Position numbers and translations under genes: made by a program. From positions 124,001 to 188,000 of the forward strand of contig NZ_JAKJSC010000002.1 in the NCBI RefSeq assembly GCF_029029525.1: a stretch of DNA of 64,000 nucleotides. The letters are read 5' to 3'. Source of the stretch: Labilibaculum sp. DW002 (GTDB taxonomy: Bacteria; Bacteroidota; Bacteroidia; Bacteroidales; Marinifilaceae). The notes beneath the pieces are model-generated. The model saw only the letters and a list, made by a program, of their open reading frames with translations. It ran no database searches and was not told the origin of the DNA. Positions 26,946 through 37,147 of the stretch are shown piece by piece. Every line of letters begins with the position of its first letter. Position 1 is the stretch's first letter.

Positions 26946-29900
26946 TAAGATGCTTTAATGGTTTGTATTTTTTTTGTCTGGTCATGTTCTTGTTTGTATT
27001 GTTTTGGAGTTTTTCCGTATTCTTTTTTAAAACATCTCGAAAAATATTTAGGATCATTAAATCCGACATTAAAGGCAATTTCTGAAATAGTGAAATTGTG
27101 ATTAATGAGCAGAGGAACAGCTTTTTGTAAACGAAATGTTCTTACAAAATCAACAAGCGTTTTATCCGTTAAGGACTGAAATTTTCTGTAGATATTCGAA
27201 TAGCTCATGTGTAATGGTTCAGCTAATTCCTCTAAACGAAATTCTGGATCCTCAAAGTTGTTTTCGATTTCTAATAGAATGGCTTCAATAAATTTTTCAT
27301 CAGGAGATTCTACCTCAATTTCCTTGTTACTTGTTAGAATCTCAGAACGGTATTGTTCTATAATTTGTTTTTTGGCTTCAAGAATATTATTGACCTTAAG
27401 GGTTAATTCTTTTACATTGAATGGCTTGTTAATGTATTCAATGGCTCCATATTTTAATCCATCAAGCTTTGATTGAGTCGTGTTTCGAGCGGTTAACAGG
27501 ATGATTGGAATATGACGGGTTGTTTTAGTTTTCTTTAATTCTTTGCAAAGAGAAATACCGTCCATTATTGGCATCATAACATCACTAATAATAAGGTCAG
27601 GTGTTGTTTCTTGCAGAGCTGCCAGAGCTTCCTTACCATTTTCTGCTGTGAATACATTATAGAATGAACTAAATGTATCTTTCAGCAAAAGCAACATTTC
27701 GTAATTGTCTTCAACTATTAGGAGTTTAATTTTGCTGTTAGGATTAATGCTTGGTATGTATAGATCTTCTTTATTTGAATTGTTTGATGGCACAAGTTCA
27801 TTTATGATTGGCCTGTTTATGATTTCATCAGCGTTAAGATGTTCACAGCCTAAAGGAAGTTTAAGACTAAATTTAGTTCCTGTGTTTACAGATGAAACAA
27901 CATTTATCTCACCCTTGTGCAAAGTAATGAGCTCTTTGGTAAGGGCAAGCCCAATTCCAGTTCCTCCAACGGCCTTTCCTTCTTTCGATTGGTAAAACAT
28001 ATCAAATATGTGTTTCAGATTTTCTTCATTAATTCCTATTCCTGAATCAGATATGTTTAGAAAGAAATGCTCATAGTTACTTGAGATTTTAAATTGAATC
28101 TGACCTTCTCGTGGTGTGAATTTAAATGCATTGGCCAGTAGGTTATATATAACATGTTCAAGCTTATCTTTATCGTACCAAAGAATAATATCATCTTGTT
28201 CCGATTCAAAGGAAAAGTCGATATGTTTAAATCGAGCTTGTTCTGTAAAAGAAAGTGCTATTGTTTCACAATGCTTTGATATATTGTTTTTACTCGTTCG
28301 TAATTGCAATTTTCCCAGCTCTCTATTTCTCACGGTCATCAGTTCCAGAGCTATTCGAGATAAACGTTTTGCATTGTTATGAATAACGTTTAGTCTTTGT
28401 TTCAAAAGAAGGTTTCCTTCGGCTCTTTCTATCATACTTTCAATGGGAGCCATTATAAGAGTCAGGGGAGTTTGAATTTCGTGAGACATTTTTGCAAAGA
28501 AATTCATTTTCATGGCATATAATTCGCTGTTTTTCTCATTTTGCCATTCTTCTAACATGAGCTTCTTTTTAAGCTTAGCCCACATGATTGAATAGCGAAT
28601 GATGAAAAAGAGAGCAATTATTATGGCAAAACCATAGAATAAATAGGCCCACCATCTTTGCCATAAAGGTGACAAAACAATTACTTGCATTGTTCTAGGT
28701 TCGATATCCCACAGATCTCTTTTACTGCTGGCTTTAACCTCAAATGTGTAATCTCCGTATGGGATATTGGTATAAGTTGCTATTCTATTTTGTTCTGTGG
28801 TAATCCAATTTTTATCAAATCCTTTTAGGCGGTATGCATAAATGTAATTGGGATCAAGATGATCGTTAATAACTGAAAATCGAAAGGAGAATGAGGTTTG
28901 TTTGTGATTTAGTTTTATAGATTTTAATTGTTCTATTCCTTCAGTTAATTGTTTGGGAATAATCTCATTGGCATCTCGATTTAGGATTTCTAAATGATTA
29001 ATTCTTAATTGAAATTGTTTTTTTGTTGTCTTCATTAAATTTGGATGGAAGAAGTTAACTCCTTCAACACCACCAAAATAAAGTCTTCCTCTTTTATCCA
29101 CACCGGAACTACCAGACAGGTATCTTTCTTTTAAGGCTCCATTTTTCCATGTATAAGAGTATACCTGTTTTGTATTCAGATCTAAGTGGGAAATACCGCC
29201 TGTTTTTGATACCCATATATTATTACTATCAGCTAAAGCAATTGCTATACATCCATGTAGATCTTCTATGCTGAACCCTTCAATCGGTTCGGCTTGTTTA
29301 TTTTTTGTATTAAACTTTATCAGTTTGGAGTATGAGTTAAGTAGGTATAGATTGCCATTGAGATCAGTAGCTCCATGCATGACACTATTTTCCATTTGAT
29401 CATTAGACTTTGATAATTTGTAAGTCGTGAAATTTGAGTTCTTTAATACTTTATTTTCATTGAATAAGCAAATGCCACCCTGATACATTCCTACCCACAA
29501 TTGCTTGCTTTCATCCTCGATAAATACTTCTGCAATACTTCCACTTAGCCCCTTACTATTATTGGGGAAAAAAGCAATTTGCTTATTGGCTCCGGAAAAA
29601 ACAAAGATGCCTAAGTTGGTACCAACCCAAATTCGATTTTTTATATCGATATATAGAGACCTGACATCAGTTGCAATTTGTCCTTCTTCATTTTTTATTT
29701 GTATCGATTTAAACTGATTGGTTTTGTTGCTATAATAACTTAGCCCATTGAGATATGTTCCTATCCATTTGTTTTTATTTTCATCTTCAACCATTGCCTG
29801 AATGTAATTTCCATTTAGGCCTCTACTTGATTTAGAATTGGCGATAAATTGTTTTACGGCTTTACCTTCTTTGTTAATAAGGCTTATACCTTCACCATCA

Positions 29901-31024
29901 GTACCTAGCCAAAGACTTCCATCTTTACAATTTAATATGGACAAAATACGTGTTGGTGTTCCTGATAAGCTTCCACTATAATAACCTATTGTAGACGATT
30001 CGTTAGGTAGAATATTGATATTTCCGTAATTTGTGAAGATCCAGATATCAGAATTCTTTGTTTCTCCAAATCCAATTACGGTATTACTTTGAAGAGAGAA
30101 TTTATTCGTTTTAGAGTGTTCGTATATTTTTACTTTTTTTGTTTTGGGATTAATCTGACAAAGCCCACCACCATCAGTCCCAGCCCAAATAAGACCTTTG
30201 CTATCCCGAAAAATTCGGTAAATCATATTTGTAGGAATGAAATGTGAAGCTTCTGCATTTTTATGGAATTGTTCGAAAGTTCGACTTGTGCTATTATAGA
30301 AATAGAGACCGTCGAGTTCAGTACCGATCCATAAATTTCCGGCTAAGTCTGTAGTTAAAATAATTGTGTTTGATGATTGATTAAAAGGAACCTGAATTTC
30401 CTCTATCTTCATAGATAGAGTATTCCCTTTAAATACTCGTCCATGACCAGTGCTAAACCAAATGGAATTGTTTAAACCTTCCGAAATAGATGTTATCGTT
30501 TCGTTTTGAGAGTTGATATCAAATACTACATATGTCGAATCAGATAAGGATTTTCCTATCACAGTACCCAAATTGCTACCTAGCCAAAATCTTGATTTAC
30601 CAATACTCGATGATTCAAAACTTTGATGTTCTTCTAAGTTGTTTAAATTCGAATGATGAGGCATAAATTTCCCGGATGGTAAAAGTCTGGATATACGACC
30701 TTTTTTCGAAGCACACCAAATTCGATTCTTATTGTCTTGTGCAATGCTTAGAATACTTGAAGGGCTTGCATTGTTTCCCATCACATTTGAAAAGGAATAG
30801 GCCTTATAATCATACCCGTCAAACCGAAGAATGCCTTTGTCAGAATTAAGCCATAAATAGCCTAAAGAATCCTCGATTACATTTCTTGCATTGGTTTGTT
30901 GTCTGTTCACCTCAGCACTTAGGTGAATAAAGTTTGTTGATTCGTCAGCAAAGGAAAAAAAATATGAGTTGCAGATAACTACAATCAATGTAAGTTTGAT
31001 TAGGTAGGTGTGATTTTCTAGCAT
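26945..31024 (-). CDS. hybrid two-component system sensor/regulator (HTCS)
   Basis: A 1359-residue one-protein signalling system that detects glycan fragments in the periplasm and controls PUL transcription. In order: signal peptide (~1-25), a two-component beta-propeller region (~30-690, with many W-x-G and NIWVGT-like repeats), a Y_Y_Y domain (~700-780), a membrane helix (~790-815), a histidine kinase with H848 in MSHEIQTPL, an ATPase domain (GIGINEENL, GTGIGLALTKEL), a receiver with D1148 in ISDVMMPIMDG, and a C-terminal AraC-type HTH (FTISEIAFNVGFNDPKYFSR). It is divergent from the PUL genes and leads an operon with the cytochrome/SUMF and MocA genes. A TATTTTTG -7 box lies at 31056-31063. 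Its likely operators are the 21-bp direct repeats at 31150 and 44072. Confidence 0.95.
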   Translation of the reverse strand: MLENHTYLIKLTLIVVICNSYFFSFADESTNFIHLSAEVNRQQTNARNVIEDSLGYLWLNSDKGILRFDGYDYKAYSFSNVMGNNASPSSILSIAQDNKNRIWCASKKGRISRLLPSGKFMPHHSNLNNLEEHQSFESSSIGKSRFWLGSNLGTVIGKSLSDSTYVVFDINSQNETITSISEGLNNSIWFSTGHGRVFKGNTLSMKIEEIQVPFNQSSNTIILTTDLAGNLWIGTELDGLYFYNSTSRTFEQFHKNAEASHFIPTNMIYRIFRDSKGLIWAGTDGGGLCQINPKTKKVKIYEHSKTNKFSLQSNTVIGFGETKNSDIWIFTNYGNINILPNESSTIGYYSGSLSGTPTRILSILNCKDGSLWLGTDGEGISLINKEGKAVKQFIANSKSSRGLNGNYIQAMVEDENKNKWIGTYLNGLSYYSNKTNQFKSIQIKNEEGQIATDVRSLYIDIKNRIWVGTNLGIFVFSGANKQIAFFPNNSKGLSGSIAEVFIEDESKQLWVGMYQGGICLFNENKVLKNSNFTTYKLSKSNDQMENSVMHGATDLNGNLYLLNSYSKLIKFNTKNKQAEPIEGFSIEDLHGCIAIALADSNNIWVSKTGGISHLDLNTKQVYSYTWKNGALKERYLSGSSGVDKRGRLYFGGVEGVNFFHPNLMKTTKKQFQLRINHLEILNRDANEIIPKQLTEGIEQLKSIKLNHKQTSFSFRFSVINDHLDPNYIYAYRLKGFDKNWITTEQNRIATYTNIPYGDYTFEVKASSKRDLWDIEPRTMQVIVLSPLWQRWWAYLFYGFAIIIALFFIIRYSIMWAKLKKKLMLEEWQNEKNSELYAMKMNFFAKMSHEIQTPLTLIMAPIESMIERAEGNLLLKQRLNVIHNNAKRLSRIALELMTVRNRELGKLQLRTSKNNISKHCETIALSFTEQARFKHIDFSFESEQDDIILWYDKDKLEHVIYNLLANAFKFTPREGQIQFKISSNYEHFFLNISDSGIGINEENLKHIFDMFYQSKEGKAVGGTGIGLALTKELITLHKGEINVVSSVNTGTKFSLKLPLGCEHLNADEIINRPIINELVPSNNSNKEDLYIPSINPNSKIKLLIVEDNYEMLLLLKDTFSSFYNVFTAENGKEALAALQETTPDLIISDVMMPIMDGISLCKELKKTKTTRHIPIILLTARNTTQSKLDGLKYGAIEYINKPFNVKELTLKVNNILEAKKQIIEQYRSEILTSNKEIEVESPDEKFIEAILLEIENNFEDPEFRLEELAEPLHMSYSNIYRKFQSLTDKTLVDFVRTFRLQKAVPLLINHNFTISEIAFNVGFNDPKYFSRCFKKEYGKTPKQYKQEHDQTKKIQTIKAS

Positions 31025-31055
31025 ACTGACTTAATTTCTAAGTTTTGGGATAAAA

Positions 31056-31063
31056 CAAAAATA
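31056..31063 (-). promoter_or_regulatory. -7 box of the HTCS operon
   Basis: TATTTTTG on the minus strand, an exact TAnnTTTG match 32 bp upstream of the sensor start codon. Confidence 0.5.
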
Positions 31064-31149
31064 GATATCTACTCTAATCCTACCAAGAATAAATCAAACA
31101 AATAGTGAGTTCGAAACCTGTGTATCTATCTATTTAATAGGCTTGTGAG

Positions 31150-31210
31150 AAAATGTCTACCTATTAGCCTAAAATGTCCACTTTTTTATAATTGTGATTT
31201 TCCAATTTTG
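31150..31210 (+). promoter_or_regulatory. candidate HTCS operator (21-bp direct repeat) and promoter of the PUL
   Basis: AAAATGTCTAC (31150-31160) and AAAATGTCCAC (31171-31181) form a direct repeat with a 21-bp period, i.e. two helical turns, as expected for an AraC-type dimer. A CAATTTTG box at 31203-31210, one mismatch from TAnnTTTG, begins 32 bp after the start of the second repeat. The same arrangement, including the exact spacing, recurs at 44072-44132. It lies in the 293-bp divergent gap between the sensor and the first PUL gene. Confidence 0.6.
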
Positions 31211-31317
31211 AAACTCCCATTGTTGAATAAGTCGCCTAGCTTGAAATTTTGCGAGATAGATGTGGGAATAAAATTAACCTAACACCTAGTTTTTAATATA
31301 ATACTAACTCTAACCTT

Positions 31318-32235
31318 ATGAAGAATCAGAAAGTTAAAAAACGTAATTATCAGAAATTTATAAAAATGGATCTTTCGCGGATGGCATTTTTATTATTTGC
31401 GATGGTTGTCTTTTCTTTTACAACCAGTTGTGACGATGACGAATCAGTCAACTTACCAGTGACGACTACAGGCGAAGTTACTAACATCACAGGTCAGGAT
31501 GCTGTTGTGAGCGGCAGCGTGACATCCAACGGCGGATCAAAAATCCTTGCTATGGGGGTTTGCTTTACGACTGGAGACGCTGAACCAACTGTAGCAGATA
31601 ATTTTGCAGAAGTAGGTGAATTTACTCCGGATGGTATTTTAGAGGCGGACTGGAACTACTCAGCTACCCTAAAAGGATTATCTGTTAAAACGGCTTATAA
31701 AGCCAGAGCTTATGCATCGAATGCAGCAGGTACCGCTTATGGAGAAACCATTTCATTTATTTCGAAAGCAGGAAAAACTTACCATACACTAACAAATGAA
31801 ATGATTGACACTTATACACAGGAAGGCTCAGAAGGACCTAAGCCAAATCTTGTTGATGGTGATTTGAACACGTATTGGCATTCGGCTTGGTCAAGTGGTG
31901 TAGAACCCCTTCCTCACCATATTCAAATTACATTTGCCGAAGCTAAAGATATTGGAGGTTTCGAATTCGCAACCAGAGACGCGTATGCAAGAGGCAATAA
32001 CCCCGCTCAATTCGATGTGCAAACCAGTTCAGATGGCACCACTTACACAACCGTATGGACCTCAGACAGGCTAGATAATGTTTTATTAAATCCTGAATGG
32101 AATGCTGTGTCACTTGATAAGAATTACTCTTCTAAATATTTTAGAATTAGAGTAATTGATACAAAAACACCTGCTTCTAGCTCTACGTGTATGGCTGAGC
32201 TAAAAGTGTTTGAAGATGGTATGCTACCTTTTTAA
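31318..32235 (+). CDS. surface lipoprotein with F5/8 type C (discoidin/CBM32-like) domain
   Basis: A 305-residue protein with a signal ending in FTTSC (lipobox) and then DDDE, so probably a surface-exposed lipoprotein. After ~90 residues of a fibronectin/BACON-like beta module (TGEVTNITGQDAVVSGSVTS) comes a C-terminal discoidin domain (~165-300) with the signature LVDGDLNTYWHSAW. The domain probably binds a carbohydrate. The position just upstream of SusC suggests a SusE/F-type glycan-binding protein. The Met at 31318 gives a long N-terminus; the Met at 31366 would give a more typical signal peptide. Two other proteins in this locus carry the same discoidin signature. Confidence 0.8.
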   Translation: MKNQKVKKRNYQKFIKMDLSRMAFLLFAMVVFSFTTSCDDDESVNLPVTTTGEVTNITGQDAVVSGSVTSNGGSKILAMGVCFTTGDAEPTVADNFAEVGEFTPDGILEADWNYSATLKGLSVKTAYKARAYASNAAGTAYGETISFISKAGKTYHTLTNEMIDTYTQEGSEGPKPNLVDGDLNTYWHSAWSSGVEPLPHHIQITFAEAKDIGGFEFATRDAYARGNNPAQFDVQTSSDGTTYTTVWTSDRLDNVLLNPEWNAVSLDKNYSSKYFRIRVIDTKTPASSSTCMAELKVFEDGMLPF

Positions 32236-32311
32236 AAGGGTGTTGATGTAGAATAATTAAAACAACATGTATACTAGTTTATTTATCTAATTAAGATTTA
32301 AGATAATAATT

Positions 32312-35308
32312 ATGAGATATTTGCGACAAATCGATTTCTATCGAAATAATATAAAAAATAAAATAAGTACCAATACTTCCGGCATTCAAAAAATAATAAG
32401 TTTGTTCATTTTCATGCTGTTTTTTACGGCTATTGCAAGTGCACAAACAGTTGAGGTAAAAGGGAAAGTGATAGATAATGCCAATCAGGAATCATTACCA
32501 GGTGTTAGTATTATAATAAAAGGAACTACCCAGGGTGCTTCAACTGATATGAATGGAGATTATACTTTAAAAGTGGAACAGTCTGATGCTATTTTAGTTT
32601 TTTCATTTATTGGCTATGAGCCACAGGAAGTACCACTTAATGGCCAGACAACTATTAATGTTAGCCTGAAAAGTGCGACCAGTGATCTTGATGAGGTTAT
32701 GGTTATTGCCTATGGAACGACAAAGAAATCAAATTTAACGGGTTCAGCCGTAGCGTTAGACAGTGATGACCTAAAAGATGTTTTTGTATCGAATGTAGCA
32801 TCTATGCTTCAAGGTAAAGTTGCTGGTGTGAACGCATCATCACGTAGTGGAAGACCTGGTTCAAGTACAGAAATCACCATACGTGGTAAAGGGTCCTTGT
32901 CAGGTACAACATCACCTCTTTGGGTGGTTGATGGTATTATAATGGGTAATTCTGACCCTGGCTATAGTCCTGCTGATATTGAGAGTATGACCATACTAAA
33001 AGATGCTTCAGCGACAGCTTTGTATGGATCTCTGGCTGCTAATGGGGTAATTCTACTACAAACAAAAAGAGCCAAGAAAGGTGAGTCCAAAATTAACGTC
33101 AATGCGACTTACGGATATACCACATTTAACACCGGGAATTTCTCCGTAATGAATTCTCAGGAATTATATGATTATCAAAAAACATGGAACCCCAATGTTA
33201 CCGAGGATGTATTAAATACAGATACAAACTGGATGGACATTGCGACTCAAACTGGGAAAGCACAAGAGTATAACGTTAATTATACTGGTGGAACCGAAAA
33301 AATGATGGCCTATTTGTCTGGTACTTATTATAATGAGACTGGTGCTTTAAAAGGATACGACTATGAACGTTATTCGGCTATTGCCAACTTTGACATAAAT
33401 GCAACTGAACGCCTTAAGATTAAAGTCAATTTATCTGGCGATTATCGTACGACAAAAAACCAGCAGCATTCTACATATTCAATGTTTACTTATATGCCAT
33501 GGGATGAAGCTTATTTGCCAGATGGTTCTGTTTTAGATCCAAGAGTTGATAGTGGTAAAGAATACTTACTCGCAAACAATAAAGTTTGGTATGGTAGAGA
33601 CGAAAATAATTACCTATACGATTTGCAATACAATTACGGCACATCACGTAGCAATAATCTTCGTGCAAATATCGGTTTTGATTATAAAATTAACGAATGG
33701 TTGACATTTGCTTCGATGAATAATATCGCTCTTAATTTTGGGCATTCTGAATCGTATACTGACCCTCGTTCTGTGAGTGGACAAGCAGATAGAGGAACCT
33801 TATATGATAGTTATAGTTTTAGCCAAAGACGTTTTACCAATCAAATGCTTCGATTTAACAAGACTATTGGTCTTCATGCATTGAATGCGTTTGTTGCATG
33901 GGAGTATAGCGATTACCATTATGATGACGCCAAAGCCACAGGTAAAGGTGTTGCAGCAGGTCTTCGTGTACTTAATACCACTGCTGAAGCTCTTGAAGTG
34001 GGCGGATACAAAAGTGAAAGTGCCAAACAAAGTACGCTTGTGAATTTACAATATGCTTATGATGATCGTTACTTGGCTACTGCTTCGTTTAATAGGCAAG
34101 GTTCAAGTAGCTTTGGTCCAAACAGGCAATATGGTAATTTCTGGTCAGCCAGTTTAGGTTGGAATGCCCATAGCGAAGAATTTCTGCAAGGAGTAGAATG
34201 GTTAAACGTATTAAAATGGTCTGCCAGTATGGGACAGGTAGGTAATGCTCCCTCAGGATTTCAATATCTTGGATACTTTGCCTTTGTTGATCAATATAAT
34301 GGAAATAGTGCTGCTACACCTTATCAAAAAGGAAACCCTGATATTAGTTGGGAAAAAGTAACCAGTTACAACACAGCAATCAATACCAGATTATTCGACC
34401 GTGTCAGTATAAACTTAGACTTATATTATAAGAATAGTGATAACCTGTTAACCTATGTTCCACTTCCTGCATTGACAGGTTATAGTGGCATATGGATGAA
34501 TGTCGGACGTGTTACTAACAAAGGATATGAATTAACTGTTTCACCTGAGATCATTAAAACTTCCAGATTTAAGTGGGATATGACTTTGAATTTGGCATAC
34601 AACAAAAACAGGGTTGAAGAAATATACGAAGATAAAGCCTATACAAAAGGTAATACTAGAATTGAAAAAGGACACGATATGGATGCACAATACCAACGTA
34701 TCTGGTATGGTGCAAATCCTGCAAACGGTGAGCCTCTTTGGGAAAAAGTTACGGAAAACGAGGATGGCACTGAAACAATTAGTTTAACTTCAGATTACGC
34801 TGATGCTACCTTGCAGTATACTGGAACCAAAGGTACGCCAACATATACAGGCGGTATCCTCAATAAATTTACTTTTGATAATTTCACCTTATCTGCTAAC
34901 ATTAGTTTTGTTCAAGGTATTCATAGATATAACAGCAATAGAGAATTATTTGATAGCGATGGCTCTTATGCTTCTTTTAATAGTATGAATTTGCATGACG
35001 ACTGGAATCGTTGGGAAAAACCAGGAGATGTTGCGACTCACCCAAAATCATTTAACGGAGGAGTTAATGCAAATAAAAACTCATCACGATATTTAGAAGA
35101 TGCAAGTTATATCCGATTACGTAATGTAACTTTGGCATACAACCTTCCTAAAAATGTATCAAACTTGCTTAAGATATCAAGTGCTTCAGTTTACGTCAGT
35201 GCAGACAATCTAATTACATTAACTGATTGGTCAGGTATGGACCCTGAAATTGGTGCTTTATATCCTATGGCAAAAAAAATTATGGCAGGCGTAAAAATAG
35301 CCTTTTAA
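32312..35308 (+). CDS. SusC-family TonB-dependent outer-membrane transporter
   Basis: A 998-residue outer-membrane importer of glycan oligomers. A signal peptide (~26-45, ending ASAQT) is followed by a carboxypeptidase-regulatory-like domain (~47-125; FSFIGYEPQEV), the SusC sequence VMVIAYGTTKKSNLTGSA near 137, a plug domain (VAGVNASSRSGRPG, then LWVVDG, TILKDASATALYGS) and a C-terminal beta barrel. The N-terminus has an unusual ~25-residue extension before the signal, so a downstream start is possible. SusD follows after 16 bp, as in nearly all SusCD pairs. Specificity is not evident. Confidence 0.95.
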   Translation: MRYLRQIDFYRNNIKNKISTNTSGIQKIISLFIFMLFFTAIASAQTVEVKGKVIDNANQESLPGVSIIIKGTTQGASTDMNGDYTLKVEQSDAILVFSFIGYEPQEVPLNGQTTINVSLKSATSDLDEVMVIAYGTTKKSNLTGSAVALDSDDLKDVFVSNVASMLQGKVAGVNASSRSGRPGSSTEITIRGKGSLSGTTSPLWVVDGIIMGNSDPGYSPADIESMTILKDASATALYGSLAANGVILLQTKRAKKGESKINVNATYGYTTFNTGNFSVMNSQELYDYQKTWNPNVTEDVLNTDTNWMDIATQTGKAQEYNVNYTGGTEKMMAYLSGTYYNETGALKGYDYERYSAIANFDINATERLKIKVNLSGDYRTTKNQQHSTYSMFTYMPWDEAYLPDGSVLDPRVDSGKEYLLANNKVWYGRDENNYLYDLQYNYGTSRSNNLRANIGFDYKINEWLTFASMNNIALNFGHSESYTDPRSVSGQADRGTLYDSYSFSQRRFTNQMLRFNKTIGLHALNAFVAWEYSDYHYDDAKATGKGVAAGLRVLNTTAEALEVGGYKSESAKQSTLVNLQYAYDDRYLATASFNRQGSSSFGPNRQYGNFWSASLGWNAHSEEFLQGVEWLNVLKWSASMGQVGNAPSGFQYLGYFAFVDQYNGNSAATPYQKGNPDISWEKVTSYNTAINTRLFDRVSINLDLYYKNSDNLLTYVPLPALTGYSGIWMNVGRVTNKGYELTVSPEIIKTSRFKWDMTLNLAYNKNRVEEIYEDKAYTKGNTRIEKGHDMDAQYQRIWYGANPANGEPLWEKVTENEDGTETISLTSDYADATLQYTGTKGTPTYTGGILNKFTFDNFTLSANISFVQGIHRYNSNRELFDSDGSYASFNSMNLHDDWNRWEKPGDVATHPKSFNGGVNANKNSSRYLEDASYIRLRNVTLAYNLPKNVSNLLKISSASVYVSADNLITLTDWSGMDPEIGALYPMAKKIMAGVKIAF

Positions 35309-35324
35309 TAAGTAAAGATTATTA

Positions 35325-37007
35325 ATGATTAAAAAGATGAAAATGAAAAATATATATTCTTTTATTGCGATTCTGATAGCAATTTCTTTTAGTGCTTGTG
35401 ATATCACCAGAGAGCCATTTCAGGATTTATCAGATGATAAAGTATTTGCAGACGAATTAGGTATCGAAGCAGCAGCTTTAGGTACTTATGCATTATTGAA
35501 AAAGAATGAATTTATGCGCCCTTACCATTTTCATGGTGAATTTGGTGGTGATAATATAGCATTAAGTGGAACAACAACTGATCATTTATTCTATATGTAC
35601 AATTATCAACATACCCCAACAAATGGTCATTTGAATAGTTTATGGTCTGGTTGTTATAAGGGGATTGTGAATGCAAATAAAGTTATTGCCAAGGCAGAAT
35701 CAGGAACGCCTCGTTTGAATCACGTTATTGGTGAGATGTATTACCTCCGTGCTTTCTTTTATTTCAATTTGGTAAATATTTGGGGACGACCATATACTCA
35801 AGATCCAAGTTCTAACCTGGGTGTTCCACTTATATTGGATGCTGAACCAGATGCAGATAATTTACCTCCCCGTGCTACTGTTAAGGAGGTTTATGATTTA
35901 ATTTTAAGTGACTTGTTGAAGGCTGCAGAGTTTATGAGTGAATTTAAAAGAATTGAATCAGAATATAATATATATGCATCTGAACAGGCTGCCAATGCCT
36001 TATTGTCCAGAGTTTATTTATATATGGAGGATAATGCAAAGGCAGAAGAGTATGCTACCAAAGTAATTGAATCAAACAACTTTGCATTATTGGAAGGTTC
36101 TGATTATGAAACCTTCCCAACCATGGTACCTGAGAAGAATTCTGAAATTATTTTTGCATGTAGAGCACTAAAAGATGAAGATGATTACAATTGGTATGCC
36201 TTTGGTGGTATGTATGCTACAATTGATGGTGTAGGTTGGGGAGAAATGTATGCTTCTGAGCCATTAAGGAATTTACTTGATCAAAATCCTACGGACAGAA
36301 GACATAAATTCATTGATCCTCAATATGAGGCTGGTAACGATTATGAAATCACATACTCTTATGACAAATCATCTCCGGTGGGTTCAAAGATGTTCCAAAT
36401 GTATGCGGTTACCAATAATGGTGGCACTTGGGAATATGACTACAATGGTACAAAAACAGTTTCAACAGAAAATGTTGATGGTAATACGAAATATTTCATT
36501 ACTGAAGGTGAGAATATCAGTGGTAAAACCTATGTGAAATTGACAAAGAAGATGCCAGTAAGACAAGGGTATCCAAAATATTTCGTAATAAAATGTTCGA
36601 ATCAGGAAGGACAACCTCAATTGTTCTCACCAGTGATCTCACGCTTGGCAGAAATGTATCTAAACCGTGCAGAAGCTCGTGCTAAAATAGGTACTAACAC
36701 ATCAGGGGCATTAGAAGATATGAACCTAATAAGAAAACGTGCAGATATTGATCCTTATTCAGCAGTTCCTGCTGGTAGAACTTTATTGGAAATTATACTC
36801 GAGGAACGACGTATAGAACTTGCTTTCGAGGCGCATCGCCGTTACGATATTTTCAGAAATGGTCTCACATTAGATCGTAGATATCCAGGAACACATGATA
36901 GAGGGGCTAATCCTTTATTAACTGTTCCGGCAACAAGCCCTCGTGTTGTTGACTATATTCCGGAAGCTCAAATTCTAGCACAGCCTAATTTAGTACAAAA
37001 TCCATAG
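35325..37007 (+). CDS. SusD/RagB-family glycan-binding lipoprotein
   Basis: A 560-residue SusD homolog and partner lid of the SusC transporter. The lipobox Cys is in ISFSACDITREPF. The family motifs LRAFFYFNLVNIWG (near residue 143), RLAEMYLNRAEARAKIG (near 440) and LEIILEERRIELAFEAHRRYDIFRNG (near 485) are present. It has an insert between residues ~340 and 410 with repeated K/T/V-rich strands. There are three candidate Met starts at the N-terminus. It is followed by a three-hairpin intergenic region. Confidence 0.93.
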   Translation: MIKKMKMKNIYSFIAILIAISFSACDITREPFQDLSDDKVFADELGIEAAALGTYALLKKNEFMRPYHFHGEFGGDNIALSGTTTDHLFYMYNYQHTPTNGHLNSLWSGCYKGIVNANKVIAKAESGTPRLNHVIGEMYYLRAFFYFNLVNIWGRPYTQDPSSNLGVPLILDAEPDADNLPPRATVKEVYDLILSDLLKAAEFMSEFKRIESEYNIYASEQAANALLSRVYLYMEDNAKAEEYATKVIESNNFALLEGSDYETFPTMVPEKNSEIIFACRALKDEDDYNWYAFGGMYATIDGVGWGEMYASEPLRNLLDQNPTDRRHKFIDPQYEAGNDYEITYSYDKSSPVGSKMFQMYAVTNNGGTWEYDYNGTKTVSTENVDGNTKYFITEGENISGKTYVKLTKKMPVRQGYPKYFVIKCSNQEGQPQLFSPVISRLAEMYLNRAEARAKIGTNTSGALEDMNLIRKRADIDPYSAVPAGRTLLEIILEERRIELAFEAHRRYDIFRNGLTLDRRYPGTHDRGANPLLTVPATSPRVVDYIPEAQILAQPNLVQNP

Positions 37008-37025
37008 TTAGAATGTGGTTAATTA

Positions 37026-37100
37026 TTTCGATCCTTAGATCGAAAACTAATTTGTTTACGTCGTAAACACTTTTTGATACCTCAGGGCTTGCCCTGAGGT
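37026..37100 (+). terminator. three consecutive hairpins after susD (attenuator or terminator)
   Basis: Perfect hairpins at 37026-37045 (8-bp stem), 37054-37068 (6-bp stem, followed by ACTTTTT) and 37079-37100 (9-bp stem). The middle one with its T-run resembles a terminator. The cluster probably sets different levels for the susCD and enzyme mRNAs or protects the 3' end of susCD. Confidence 0.5.
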
Positions 37101-37147
37101 TATTCATATCAGTTTTTGGATACTAAAATAAATTAAACATAGAAATA

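Noticed and set aside
27705-28382. Several ORFs of 88-96 codons opposite the HTCS gene
   Set aside because: They are antisense shadows of the kinase and receiver domains, which have clear conserved motifs.
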